Assembly (NCBI GenBank): GCA_902362705.1
Contig: CABIXK010000001.1
Span: forward strand, 273,934 to 337,933
Source: Rikenellaceae bacterium
GTDB lineage: Bacteria; Bacteroidota; Bacteroidia; Bacteroidales; Rikenellaceae
Reading direction: 5' to 3'
DNA length: 64,000 nucleotides
The position numbers and the translations under genes are program-made. Positions within the stretch are counted from its first letter, which is position 1. Every line of letters begins with the position of its first letter. The notes under the pieces are model-generated. The model did no database searches. It saw only the letters and a list, made by a program, of their open reading frames with translations, and was not told the origin of the DNA. This document shows positions 9,334 through 21,071 of the stretch, in pieces.

Positions 9334-11637
9334 ATGAAACACAACCTCTTTTTCCGAATCCTGCTCGCTGCGGCGAGCCTCATGCTGGCCGCCTGCGGCA
9401 GCGGGGGCGCGGACGACTCCCCCGCCCTGCTGAAGGTTGAGCCGACGACGCTCGAATGCGGCCCCGAGGCCTCCGACCTCCAGATCGCCGTCACTGCCTC
9501 GGGTGCGTGGACCATGACCCCGGCCGAAGGCGCCGAGGCGTGGTGCCGCGCCGACCGCACGGAGGGCAGCGGCGACAGCCGCATCGCGCTGCGGGTCGAC
9601 GCCAACGCGGGCGAGGTGCGCAGCGCCCTGCTGACGTTCCGCTCCGCCGGGTGCCCGCCCGTGGGCGTGACGGTGACGCAGGGACGCCGCGAGGCGACCT
9701 TCGCCGAGGTGGCGGCCGAGCCCGACGCGTGGGACGGCGTGCGGCGCGGCGGGATCACCTACCAGCTGCTCCTCTACTCGTTCGCCGACGGCAACGGTGA
9801 CCGCATCGGCGACCTGACGGGCCTGCGGCAGCGGCTCGACTACATCGAGGCGCTGGGCGCCTCGGCCGTGTGGCTCTCGCCGATCCATCCGGCCGACTCG
9901 TACCACGGCTACGACGTGACCGACTACGACGCGGTGAACCCCGACTACGGCACCACGGAGGAGTTCGAGGCCTTCGTGGCGGAGGCGCACGCCCGCGGCA
10001 TCCGCGTCTACCTCGACTATGTGGTCAACCACACGGGCAAGGGCCACCCCTGGTTCGCCGGGGCGCTGGCCTCGGAGACGAGCCCCTACCGCGACTGGTA
10101 TCTCCTCTCGACCGACCCCGAGACCGACCTGCGCGAGGGCCGCTTCGCCATGCTCACCTCGGGCTACGACGCCTCGAAGTGGCGCAACGCCCCCGTGACG
10201 TCGGGCGATGCCGAGGCGCGGCGCTACCGCTTCGCGCTCGACTGGTCCGACGCCTCGGCGCCGGTGCTGACCGTGGAGCCCACCGACGACGAGCTGCTGG
10301 AGGGCGACGACACTGCGGTCGACCGCTTCCTCTACTTCGGCACGCCGGCGCGCAACGTGCGCTTCGCCGCGCTGGGCGACGAGCGCTATGAGCTGGTGGT
10401 CGACTACCTCTCTCCGTGGGGACTGCTCGTGCGCACGTCGGACGATCCCTCGTGGCCCGCGGGCACCAAATACGGCGCGCCGAACGCTCAGGCGAAGCTC
10501 ACGCCCGGCCAGCCCTTCACGCTCCGACGCGACGGCGCGGACGTGCTCTTCGACCATATGAAGACGTGGCGCTTCTACTCCGAGTTCTCGTCCGACTACA
10601 TGCCCGACCTGAACTACGGCGCCGTGGGCTCGTTCCGCGAGTCGGCGCCCTACCGGGCGATCGTCGCGTCGGCCGGGCGGTGGATCGACCGCGGCGTCGA
10701 CGGCCTGCGGCTCGATGCGGCCAAGCATATCTACTCCGACGAGCAGGGCGCCGAAAACCCCGCCTTCTGGGCCGGCTTCTACGACGACGTGAACGCCCGC
10801 TACCGCGAGACCCACGCCGACGACATCTACATGGTCGGCGAGGTGCTCAGCGACGCGCAGCACGCCGCCCCGCTCTACCGGGGGCTGCCGGCGCTCTTCG
10901 AATTTTCGTTCTGGTGGACGCTCCGCGACCGGCTCAACAGCGGCCGCGGCAGCGACTTCTGCGCGACCGTCGGCTCCTTCCGCACGCTCTACGAGGGCTA
11001 CCGCAGCGGCGCAGTCGCCGCCACGAAGCTCTCCAACCACGACGAGACGCGCGCGGCCACCGATCTGGGCGGCGACGCGGGGCGCATGCGTCTGGCCGCG
11101 GCCGTGCTGCTCACGGCGTCGGGCGAGCCCTACGTCTACCAGGGCGAGGAGCTGGGATACACGGGGCGCCAGAGCGGTGGCGACGAATACGTGCGCGCCC
11201 CGATGATGTGGGACGCCGCGGGAGCCAGCCTGGCCGACGGGGCGCTCTCGGGCAAGGTCGACCGCGACCTGCTCACGGCGGCGCGCTCGGTCGAGCGGCA
11301 GGCCGCGGACGACGCCTCGCTGCTCTCGCTCTACCGCACGTTCGCCCGGCTGCGCAACACCTATCCGGCGCTCGCGCGCGGCACGATGACGCCGCACGGA
11401 GTCTACAACGCCGACAATGCGGAGTACGCATCCATCGCCGCCTGGTACCGCGAGGCCGAGGGCGAACGGATGCTCGTGCTGCACAACTTCGCCCCGACGA
11501 CCCGGCAGCTGCGCCTCACGGACGCCGTGGAGCGCGCCGTGGGGGTGCAGGGCTCGGTCCGGCGGGGCGTGGGGGCCGACGCCGCGCTGCTGGAGATGGG
11601 CCCCTGCTCGTCGGTCGTATTCCTGCTCGAAAGATAA
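9334..11637 (+). CDS. SusG-like surface alpha-amylase (GH13) with BACON domain and inserted binding module
   Basis: This protein is 767 residues from ATG 9334; ATG 9319 adds five residues but sits against a hairpin. The signal peptide [21 protein letters not shown] has a lipobox (Cys21). Residues about 30-115 form a BACON-type domain ([12 protein letters not shown]...[10 protein letters not shown]). The GH13 barrel follows with DYVVNHTG, nucleophile Asp461 ([11 protein letters not shown]), acid/base Glu503 (MVGEVLS) and transition-state Asp570 (SNHDETR). About 130 residues (roughly 285-410) are inserted before the nucleophile strand, at the place where SusG carries its CBM58 starch-binding module. 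It is likely the surface endo-amylase that feeds SusC/SusD. Confidence 0.9.
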   Translation: MKHNLFFRILLAAASLMLAACGSGGADDSPALLKVEPTTLECGPEASDLQIAVTASGAWTMTPAEGAEAWCRADRTEGSGDSRIALRVDANAGEVRSALLTFRSAGCPPVGVTVTQGRREATFAEVAAEPDAWDGVRRGGITYQLLLYSFADGNGDRIGDLTGLRQRLDYIEALGASAVWLSPIHPADSYHGYDVTDYDAVNPDYGTTEEFEAFVAEAHARGIRVYLDYVVNHTGKGHPWFAGALASETSPYRDWYLLSTDPETDLREGRFAMLTSGYDASKWRNAPVTSGDAEARRYRFALDWSDASAPVLTVEPTDDELLEGDDTAVDRFLYFGTPARNVRFAALGDERYELVVDYLSPWGLLVRTSDDPSWPAGTKYGAPNAQAKLTPGQPFTLRRDGADVLFDHMKTWRFYSEFSSDYMPDLNYGAVGSFRESAPYRAIVASAGRWIDRGVDGLRLDAAKHIYSDEQGAENPAFWAGFYDDVNARYRETHADDIYMVGEVLSDAQHAAPLYRGLPALFEFSFWWTLRDRLNSGRGSDFCATVGSFRTLYEGYRSGAVAATKLSNHDETRAATDLGGDAGRMRLAAAVLLTASGEPYVYQGEELGYTGRQSGGDEYVRAPMMWDAAGASLADGALSGKVDRDLLTAARSVERQAADDASLLSLYRTFARLRNTYPALARGTMTPHGVYNADNAEYASIAAWYREAEGERMLVLHNFAPTTRQLRLTDAVERAVGVQGSVRRGVGADAALLEMGPCSSVVFLLER

Positions 11638-11641
11638 AGCC

Positions 11642-12967
11642 ATGAAAAGACTATTCGCACTGGCCGGTCTGCTGCTGGCCCTCGCCGCCTGCCGGGACGA
11701 CAGACAGGCCGACGCCCACCCCGACTGGAGCTACGGGGCCGTGGTCTACGAAATGAACGTGCGCCAGTATACGCCCGAGGGGAGCTTCGCGGCGGCGGCC
11801 CGCGAGCTGCCGCGCCTCGAGCGGCTGGGGGTCGACGTCGTGTGGCTCATGCCCGTCTACCCCATCGGCGTCGAGGAGCGCAAGGGGACGTTGGGCTCCT
11901 ACTATGCCATATCGGACTATCGGGCCGTGAACCCCGAGTTCGGCACGATGGCCGACTTCGAGGCCTTCCTCGCTGAGGCCCATGCGCTGGGGCTGCGCGT
12001 TGTCCTCGACTGGGTGGCCAACCACACCTCGCCCGACGCCCGCTGGATCGGCGAGCACCCCGAGTGGTACGTGCGCGACTCGCTGGGCCGCACCGTCGCG
12101 CAGTACGACTGGACCGACATCGCCAAGCTCGACTACGCCGACCGCGACATGCGCCGGGCGATGGAGGAGGCCATGCGCTTCTGGCTCGCGAAGGGCGTCG
12201 ACGGCTTCCGCTGCGACATGGCCTGCGAGGTCCCCGTCGACTTCTGGCGCGAGACGCTGCCAGCGCTGCGCCGCGACTGGCCCGGGATCTACCTGCTGGC
12301 CGAGGGCGAGGACGCGGCGCTGCACCGGGAGGCGTTCGACGCCTCCTACGCCTGGGAGCTCCACCACCTGATGAACGACATCGCGCAGGGCCGCAAGGGC
12401 GTCGACGACCTGAAGGCCTACGTCGCCCGCGACGCTGAAACGATGCCCCGGGAGGCCTTCCGCTTGATGTTCACCTCCAACCACGACGAGAACTCGTGGG
12501 CCGGTACGGAGTTCGAGCGCATGGGCGACGCCGCGCGGACGATGGCGCTGCTCACCTTCACGCTGCCCAACGGCCAGCCGCTGATCTACACCGGCCAGGA
12601 GATGGGCCTCGACCACCGCTTCGCCTTCTTCGAGAAAGACCCCGTGGCGGCGTGGGTGGAGAACGACTTCACCGAATACTACCGCAGCCTCGCGCGCCTG
12701 CGCCACGCCAACCGGGCGCTCGACGCCGGGGAGCGCGGCGGGCCGATCGCCTACCCCGCCGCCGACCTGCCCGAGGGGGTGCTGCTCTTCAGCCGCACGC
12801 GCGGCGGAAACGAGGTGCTGGTGGCCGTGAACCTCTCGGCCGCGGAGCGCACCTTCGCGCTGCCGACCGCGGCGCCCCGCCGCGAGTATTTCACGGGCGA
12901 GGAGTATGCCGCTGGGGCGCAGCTGCGCCTGCCCGCGTGGGGGCGCGCAGTCTTCTGCGTGCAATAG
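11642..12967 (+). CDS. GH13 alpha-amylase-family lipoprotein
   Basis: This is a 441-residue lipoprotein (MKRLFALAGLLLALAAC, Cys17). It is a compact single-barrel GH13 enzyme with VVYEMNVRQYTPEG, DWVANHTS, nucleophile Asp192 (GFRCDMACEVP), acid/base Glu221 (LLAEGED) and transition-state Asp282 (TSNHDENSW). It has no obvious extra binding modules and a short C-terminal beta domain. It starts 4 bp after the SusG-like stop, so translational coupling is likely. It probably trims short maltooligosaccharides; the exact specificity (amylase, alpha-glucosidase or maltogenic) cannot be read from the sequence. Classical sus does not have this second lipoprotein amylase. Confidence 0.87.
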   Translation: MKRLFALAGLLLALAACRDDRQADAHPDWSYGAVVYEMNVRQYTPEGSFAAAARELPRLERLGVDVVWLMPVYPIGVEERKGTLGSYYAISDYRAVNPEFGTMADFEAFLAEAHALGLRVVLDWVANHTSPDARWIGEHPEWYVRDSLGRTVAQYDWTDIAKLDYADRDMRRAMEEAMRFWLAKGVDGFRCDMACEVPVDFWRETLPALRRDWPGIYLLAEGEDAALHREAFDASYAWELHHLMNDIAQGRKGVDDLKAYVARDAETMPREAFRLMFTSNHDENSWAGTEFERMGDAARTMALLTFTLPNGQPLIYTGQEMGLDHRFAFFEKDPVAAWVENDFTEYYRSLARLRHANRALDAGERGGPIAYPAADLPEGVLLFSRTRGGNEVLVAVNLSAAERTFALPTAAPRREYFTGEEYAAGAQLRLPAWGRAVFCVQ

Positions 12968-12992
12968 GCGTATGATTATCCGATCGAATCGC

Positions 12993-13000
12993 TAACTTTA
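12993..13000 (+). promoter_or_regulatory. Candidate -7 box for a susA/susB-like unit
   Basis: TAACTTTA lies 20 bp before the TTG start at 13021 in the 53-bp gap after the second amylase. No convincing -33 box is seen at 19-21 bp. It suggests that the neopullulanase and GH97 genes may have their own promoter, as susA does in the classical system. Confidence 0.4.
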
Positions 13001-13020
13001 CACCCAAAACATCTACCGAT

Positions 13021-17107
<4,087 letters not shown>

Positions 17108-17128
17108 CCCCAGCGGCCGGCAGGCCCG

Positions 17129-17166
17129 GCGGGGAGCGTCCCATGCGGGGCGCTCCCCGCTTTTTT
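17129..17166 (+). terminator. Rho-independent terminator of the starch locus
   Basis: GCGGGGAGCG (17129-17138) pairs with CGCTCCCCGC (17151-17160) and is followed by six Ts (17161-17166). It closes the locus after the GH97 gene. Confidence 0.85.
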
Positions 17167-17219
17167 GCGCCCGGGCGACGATTTCGGGCCGGCGGAGCCG
17201 GTTTTTCCGCCGAATGTGC

Positions 17220-17227
17220 TACCTTTG
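17220..17227 (+). promoter_or_regulatory. -7 promoter box upstream of mazG
   Basis: TACCTTTG matches the Bacteroidota -7 consensus TAnnTTTG exactly and lies 25 bp before the mazG ATG at 17253. The -33 region is only T-rich (GTTTTTC), so this box is the main evidence. Confidence 0.55.
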
Positions 17228-17252
17228 CATCTATATAAATCCTATTTCGGCT

Positions 17253-18035
17253 ATGGAAGACAAACGTTTGGAAGCGACGGCACGGCTGCTGGAGGTGATG
17301 GACACGCTGCGGCGCGAGTGCCCGTGGGACCGCGAGCAGACCTTCGAGTCGCTGCGCAACAATACGATCGAGGAGACCTACGAGCTGGTCGACGCCATCA
17401 CCGACGGCAACATGGAGGGGATCAAGGAGGAGCTGGGCGACCTGCTGCTGCATGTGGTCTTCTACTCGAAGCTGGGCGAGGAGCAGCAGGCGTTCGACTT
17501 CGGAGAGGTGGCCGACGCATTGTGCGACAAGCTCATCTACCGTCACCCCCACGTCTACGGCGACATCCACGCCAACACGCCCGACCAGGTCAGGGAGAAC
17601 TGGGAGGCGCTCAAGCTGCGCAAGAAGAACCGCAAGAGCGGCACGCTGGGCGGCGTGCCCCGCTCGCTGCCGGCGATGGTCAAGGCCTACCGCATGGGCG
17701 AGAAAGCCGCCTCGACGGGCTTCGACTGGCAGAAGAGGGAGGATGTGTGGGAGAAGGTCCGGGAGGAGATCGGCGAGGTGGAGCGCGAGATGCGCACCGG
17801 TTCGGCCGACGACCTCGAGCAGGAGTTCGGCGATCTGTTCTTCTCGCTCATCAACGCCTGCCGCCTCTACGGCGTCGACCCCGAGTCGGCGCTGGCGCGC
17901 ACCAACAAGAAGTTCATGCGCCGCTTCAACTACATGGAGGAGCGTGCCGCAGCCCAGGGGCATACGCTGCACGAGCTCGCGCTCGACCGCATGGAGGAGC
18001 TGTGGCAGGAGGCTAAGGGGGAGGAGCAGCGATGA
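17253..18035 (+). CDS. mazG: Nucleoside triphosphate pyrophosphohydrolase MazG
   Basis: This 260-residue cytoplasmic enzyme hydrolyses (d)NTPs to monophosphates and pyrophosphate as house cleaning. It has two tandem MazG domains. The first has ECPWDREQTFESLRNNTIEE and EELGDLLLHVVFYS, with Glu residues that bind Mg2+; the second has WEKVREEIGEVEREM and EFGDLFFSLIN. The length matches the E. coli enzyme. The start at 17253 (MEDKRLEA) is preferred over upstream in-frame codons because these overlap the promoter. It is the first gene of a five-gene run with overlaps or gaps of at most 4 bp. Confidence 0.93.
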   Translation: MEDKRLEATARLLEVMDTLRRECPWDREQTFESLRNNTIEETYELVDAITDGNMEGIKEELGDLLLHVVFYSKLGEEQQAFDFGEVADALCDKLIYRHPHVYGDIHANTPDQVRENWEALKLRKKNRKSGTLGGVPRSLPAMVKAYRMGEKAASTGFDWQKREDVWEKVREEIGEVEREMRTGSADDLEQEFGDLFFSLINACRLYGVDPESALARTNKKFMRRFNYMEERAAAQGHTLHELALDRMEELWQEAKGEEQR

Positions 18036-18280
18036 ACCGCATCGTGCGTCTTACCGCCCTGCTGCTGACCGTCGCGGCGCTGGCGGCATGCGGCGAAGCA
18101 TCCGTTCCCGCGACGGAGGAGCCGCTGCCCGCCGATACGATCGTGGCGTGCGACGGGCTGCCGCTGGCCGGAGGCGCCGACCTCGACAGCCTGTTGCGCC
18201 GGCCGGGCGGCCACCGCATCGAGACGGTGCGCGGCAGCGGGCGCACGCATTACGACGTGGAAACCAAAGAACGATTATAG
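18032..18280 (+). CDS. Small predicted lipoprotein, function unknown
   Basis: This 82-residue protein has a signal peptide and lipobox (LLLTVAALAAC, Cys20) and a short, charged mature part of about 60 residues without a recognised domain. Its ATG overlaps the mazG stop (ATGA), and the next gene starts 2 bp after its stop, so it is embedded in the operon. Codon use and base composition resemble its neighbours. I do not recognise the family and infer no function beyond membrane anchoring. Confidence 0.65.
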   Translation: MNRIVRLTALLLTVAALAACGEASVPATEEPLPADTIVACDGLPLAGGADLDSLLRRPGGHRIETVRGSGRTHYDVETKERL

Positions 18281-18282
18281 CT

Positions 18283-18816
18283 ATGGCATTGATAAGAAAA
18301 GTGCGCGGGCACGAGCCCTCGGTGGGCGAAAACACCTTTCTGGCCGAGACGGCCGTGCTGCTGGGCGACGTGACCGTCGGCCGCGACTGCTCCATATGGT
18401 ACAACGCCGTGCTGCGCGGCGATGTGAACAAGATCGTGATCGGCGACCGCACCAACATCCAGGACGGCGCGGTGCTGCACACGCTCTACGACGGCTCGAA
18501 GCACCCGTCGCAGACGATTATCGGCAACGACGTGTCGGTGGGCCATAACGCCGTCATCCACGGCGCGCGCATCGGCGATAACTGCCTCATCGGCATGAAC
18601 TCCACGGTGCTCGACAACGCCGTGGTCCCCTCGGGCTGCATCATCGCCGCCGGAGCGCTCGTTCTCTCCAATGCGCAGTTGGAGCCCGACTCGCTCTATG
18701 CGGGGGTCCCGGCGCGCAAGATCCGCGAGGTGACCGCCGAGCAGCGCGAGGAGATCGTCCGCCGCACGGCCCGCGACTACATGCTCTACGCTTCGTGGTA
18801 CATGAAGGAGGAGTAG
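18283..18816 (+). CDS. Gamma-carbonic-anhydrase-family hexapeptide-repeat protein
   Basis: This 177-residue left-handed beta-helix protein has typical hexapeptide turns (VLLGDVTVGRDCSIWYNAVL, IVIGDRTNIQDG). Candidate metal ligands are His in GAVLHTLYDG and the two His residues of VGHNAVIHG. The C-terminal helix (EQREEIVRRTARDYMLYASW) is also typical. Close homologues (YrdA/PaaY/CaiE-like) often bind zinc but not all have carbonic anhydrase activity, so activity is uncertain. It begins 2 bp after the lipoprotein and 4 bp before the histidine kinase gene. Confidence 0.9.
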   Translation: MALIRKVRGHEPSVGENTFLAETAVLLGDVTVGRDCSIWYNAVLRGDVNKIVIGDRTNIQDGAVLHTLYDGSKHPSQTIIGNDVSVGHNAVIHGARIGDNCLIGMNSTVLDNAVVPSGCIIAAGALVLSNAQLEPDSLYAGVPARKIREVTAEQREEIVRRTARDYMLYASWYMKEE

Positions 18817-18820
18817 GCGC

Positions 18821-20125
18821 ATGAGACTGCGTGCGAAATACTCCGATGCCGTGCTCAACCTGCTGGTCGCCGTGGCGGTCTCGCTGGTGGTGAACTTCTC
18901 CTACCTGTTGCTGCTGCTGGTCGAGCGCAACGACTCGCCGCCCCGCTCCGAGAGCGGGCAGATGGTGCGGCGAGGCGAGGAGGGGCGGCTCGCGGTGAGC
19001 CCCGACGGCCACGGTTACCTGGTCTACCCCGGCGGCGACAGCGTATACGTCATGCAGTCGCGCGTGCGGCGTCTGAAGCTCGCCGATGGCGACCGCCTGG
19101 TGGGCGAGCTCGAACCCCCGCGCACCGAAAGGGGCCATCCGCTGCTGGCGCGTATCGAGCGGCGCAACGGCGAGGAGTTCGACTACAGCACGCTCTACAA
19201 CCGCCCGTCGGAGGGCTACCAGCTGTTGCTGCAACTGCTCTACTACCTCGTCGTGTCGTTCGTCATGCTCTCGATCCTCACCCGCTCGCGCCACGACTAT
19301 TCGGCCCGCCGCTTCGCCCGGCAGTGTCTGTGGTGCCTGCTCGTCGCCGGAGCGCTCTACCTGCTGGCACCCGTGGCCGAGTGGCACACGGGGCGCATAC
19401 GGCCCAACGTGATGGGCGGGCGGCTGTTCGACTACGTGCTGCTGCTCAAGTATTCGTTCGCCGTGGCCGTGTCGATGCTCTACGGGCGCATCTACGTGCT
19501 CGTATCGCGGCAGCGGGCCGTGGAGCTGGAGAACGAGCAGCTCAAGAACGAGAACCTCACTACGCGCTATAACCTGCTCGTGGGGCAGATCAACCCCCAC
19601 TTCCTTTTCAACTCGCTCAACTCGCTGGCGATGCTCGTGCGAGAGGGCGAGCAGGAGCGGGCCCTCACCTACATCGACCGTCTCTCCTACACCTTCCGCT
19701 ACATCCTCCAGAACGGGCAGAGCACGCTGGCGACCGTCGACGAGGAGCTGCGCTTCGCCGAGGCCTACGCCTACCAGTTCAGGGTGCGCTACGAGGACAA
19801 GCTCTTCTTCGACGTCGACGTCGACCCGCGCTACGGCGCCTGGCGGCTGCCGGCGCTGAGCCTCCAGCCGCTGATCGACAACGCCGTGAAGCACAACGCC
19901 ATCACCTCGGCCCACCCGCTGCGCGTGTCGATCCGCACAGAGGCCGGGCGGCTGGTGGTCTCCAACCCCCGGGCGCCCAAGCTCGAGCGCGTCGCCTCGA
20001 CGGGCATCGGGCTCGAGAACCTGCGCAACCGCTGGCACCTGATCGCCGACTCGCAGATCGAGGTCGACGACGACGGCGCGACATTCACCGTGCGGCTGCC
20101 GCTCCAACCCCCTGCCGAGGCATGA
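18821..20125 (+). CDS. LytS/YehU-type sensor histidine kinase
   Basis: This is a 434-residue inner-membrane kinase. A first membrane helix (about 10-30) is followed by an extracytoplasmic segment of about 100 residues, then three helices (about 135-230). The His_kinase domain contains QINPHFLFNSLNSLAML, where the His is the phosphorylation site. The HATPase region has LSLQPLIDNAVKHN and STGIGLENLRNR. The family signals to LytTR regulators, and such a gene overlaps its stop by 4 bp. The signal sensed is unknown. No dedicated promoter is visible, so it appears co-transcribed from mazG. Confidence 0.92.
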   Translation: MRLRAKYSDAVLNLLVAVAVSLVVNFSYLLLLLVERNDSPPRSESGQMVRRGEEGRLAVSPDGHGYLVYPGGDSVYVMQSRVRRLKLADGDRLVGELEPPRTERGHPLLARIERRNGEEFDYSTLYNRPSEGYQLLLQLLYYLVVSFVMLSILTRSRHDYSARRFARQCLWCLLVAGALYLLAPVAEWHTGRIRPNVMGGRLFDYVLLLKYSFAVAVSMLYGRIYVLVSRQRAVELENEQLKNENLTTRYNLLVGQINPHFLFNSLNSLAMLVREGEQERALTYIDRLSYTFRYILQNGQSTLATVDEELRFAEAYAYQFRVRYEDKLFFDVDVDPRYGAWRLPALSLQPLIDNAVKHNAITSAHPLRVSIRTEAGRLVVSNPRAPKLERVASTGIGLENLRNRWHLIADSQIEVDDDGATFTVRLPLQPPAEA

Positions 20126-20883
20126 AAGCGCTCATCATAGAGGACGAAACGGCTGCCGCGCGCAACCTGAAGGCCATCCTGCGCGAGGTGGAGCCCGAGC
20201 TGGAGGTCGCGGCCACGTTGGAGAGCGTGGTGGAGAGCATCGAGTGGCTGCGCACGAACGAGCGGCCCGACCTGATATTCATGGATATACACCTGGCCGA
20301 CGGGGCGTCGTTCCGCATCTTCGACGCTGTGGAGGTCTCGTCGCCCGTGGTCTTCACCACGGCCTACGACCGCTATGCGCTGGAGGCGTTCCGCGTGAAC
20401 AGCATCGACTACCTGCTCAAGCCGGTCAACGCCGCCGACGTGGGGCGCGCGCTGGCCAAGCTGCGGCGGCTGACGGGCAGCCAGCGCGCCGAGTACGGTT
20501 CGCGCGTCGGGCGCATGGTCGCCGCGCAGCGCGAGGGGGGCGCCTTCCTGGTCCACGTGCGCGACCGCATCATCCCCCTGCGTCCCGACCAGATCGCCTT
20601 CTGTTATACGGCCGACGAGCGGGTGTGGGCCTACGGCTTCGACGGCGTGCCCTACCCCATGGACAAGACGCTCGAGGCGTTGCAGTCGCTGCTCCCGGAG
20701 GCCGACTTCTTCCGCGCCAACCGCCAGTTCATCGTGGCGCGCCGGGCCGTGCGCGACATCGCCGTGTGGTTCGGCAGCCGGCTGTCGCTCGCGCTCCAGG
20801 TCGAGACGCCCGAGCGGATCGTCATACCCAAGGCGCGCGTGCCCGAGTTCAAGGCGTGGCTCACGGCTGCATGGCCCCAATAG
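20122..20883 (+). CDS. LytTR-family response regulator
   Basis: This 253-residue cytoplasmic DNA-binding regulator has a receiver domain (1-120) with acidic DE at the N-terminus, phospho-acceptor Asp in LIFMDIHLADG and Lys in YLLKPV. The LytTR domain (about 150-250) contains DQIAFCYTADERVWAYG and FFRANRQFIVARRAVRDI. It is translationally coupled to the kinase (ATGA overlap). Targets may include the downstream beta-barrel gene. It is also a candidate, by type only, for the LytTR-like repeats at 210-247. Confidence 0.93.
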   Translation: MKALIIEDETAAARNLKAILREVEPELEVAATLESVVESIEWLRTNERPDLIFMDIHLADGASFRIFDAVEVSSPVVFTTAYDRYALEAFRVNSIDYLLKPVNAADVGRALAKLRRLTGSQRAEYGSRVGRMVAAQREGGAFLVHVRDRIIPLRPDQIAFCYTADERVWAYGFDGVPYPMDKTLEALQSLLPEADFFRANRQFIVARRAVRDIAVWFGSRLSLALQVETPERIVIPKARVPEFKAWLTAAWPQ

Positions 20884-20906
20884 GCGCCCTGCGATCCCTC
20901 TTCGGC

Positions 20907-20937
20907 CGAGGCCCGGAACGCTGCGTTCCGGGCCTCG
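20907..20937. terminator. Strong hairpin after the response regulator
   Basis: CGAGGCCCGGAACG (20907-20920) and CGTTCCGGGCCTCG (20924-20937) form a perfect 14-bp stem with a 3-nt loop. No T run follows, so termination may be Rho-dependent or the stem may act on mRNA stability. Confidence 0.55.
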
Positions 20938-21026
20938 GCGCTTCGGCTCGCCGCGCCGGCGGGGCGGTTGACACCCCTATTTGGTCGATTCACCCGTGCG
21001 GGAAGGCAACTCCCCCTGAAAATGGT

Positions 21027-21034
21027 TATCTTCG
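21027..21034 (+). promoter_or_regulatory. Weak candidate -7 box for the beta-barrel gene
   Basis: TATCTTCG differs from TAnnTTTG at one position and lies 37 bp before the ATG at 21072. No -33 box at the right distance is evident. Confidence 0.35.
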
Positions 21035-21071
21035 CAGCGGAAATTTTTTAAACCCAAGTGAGATAGATCAG

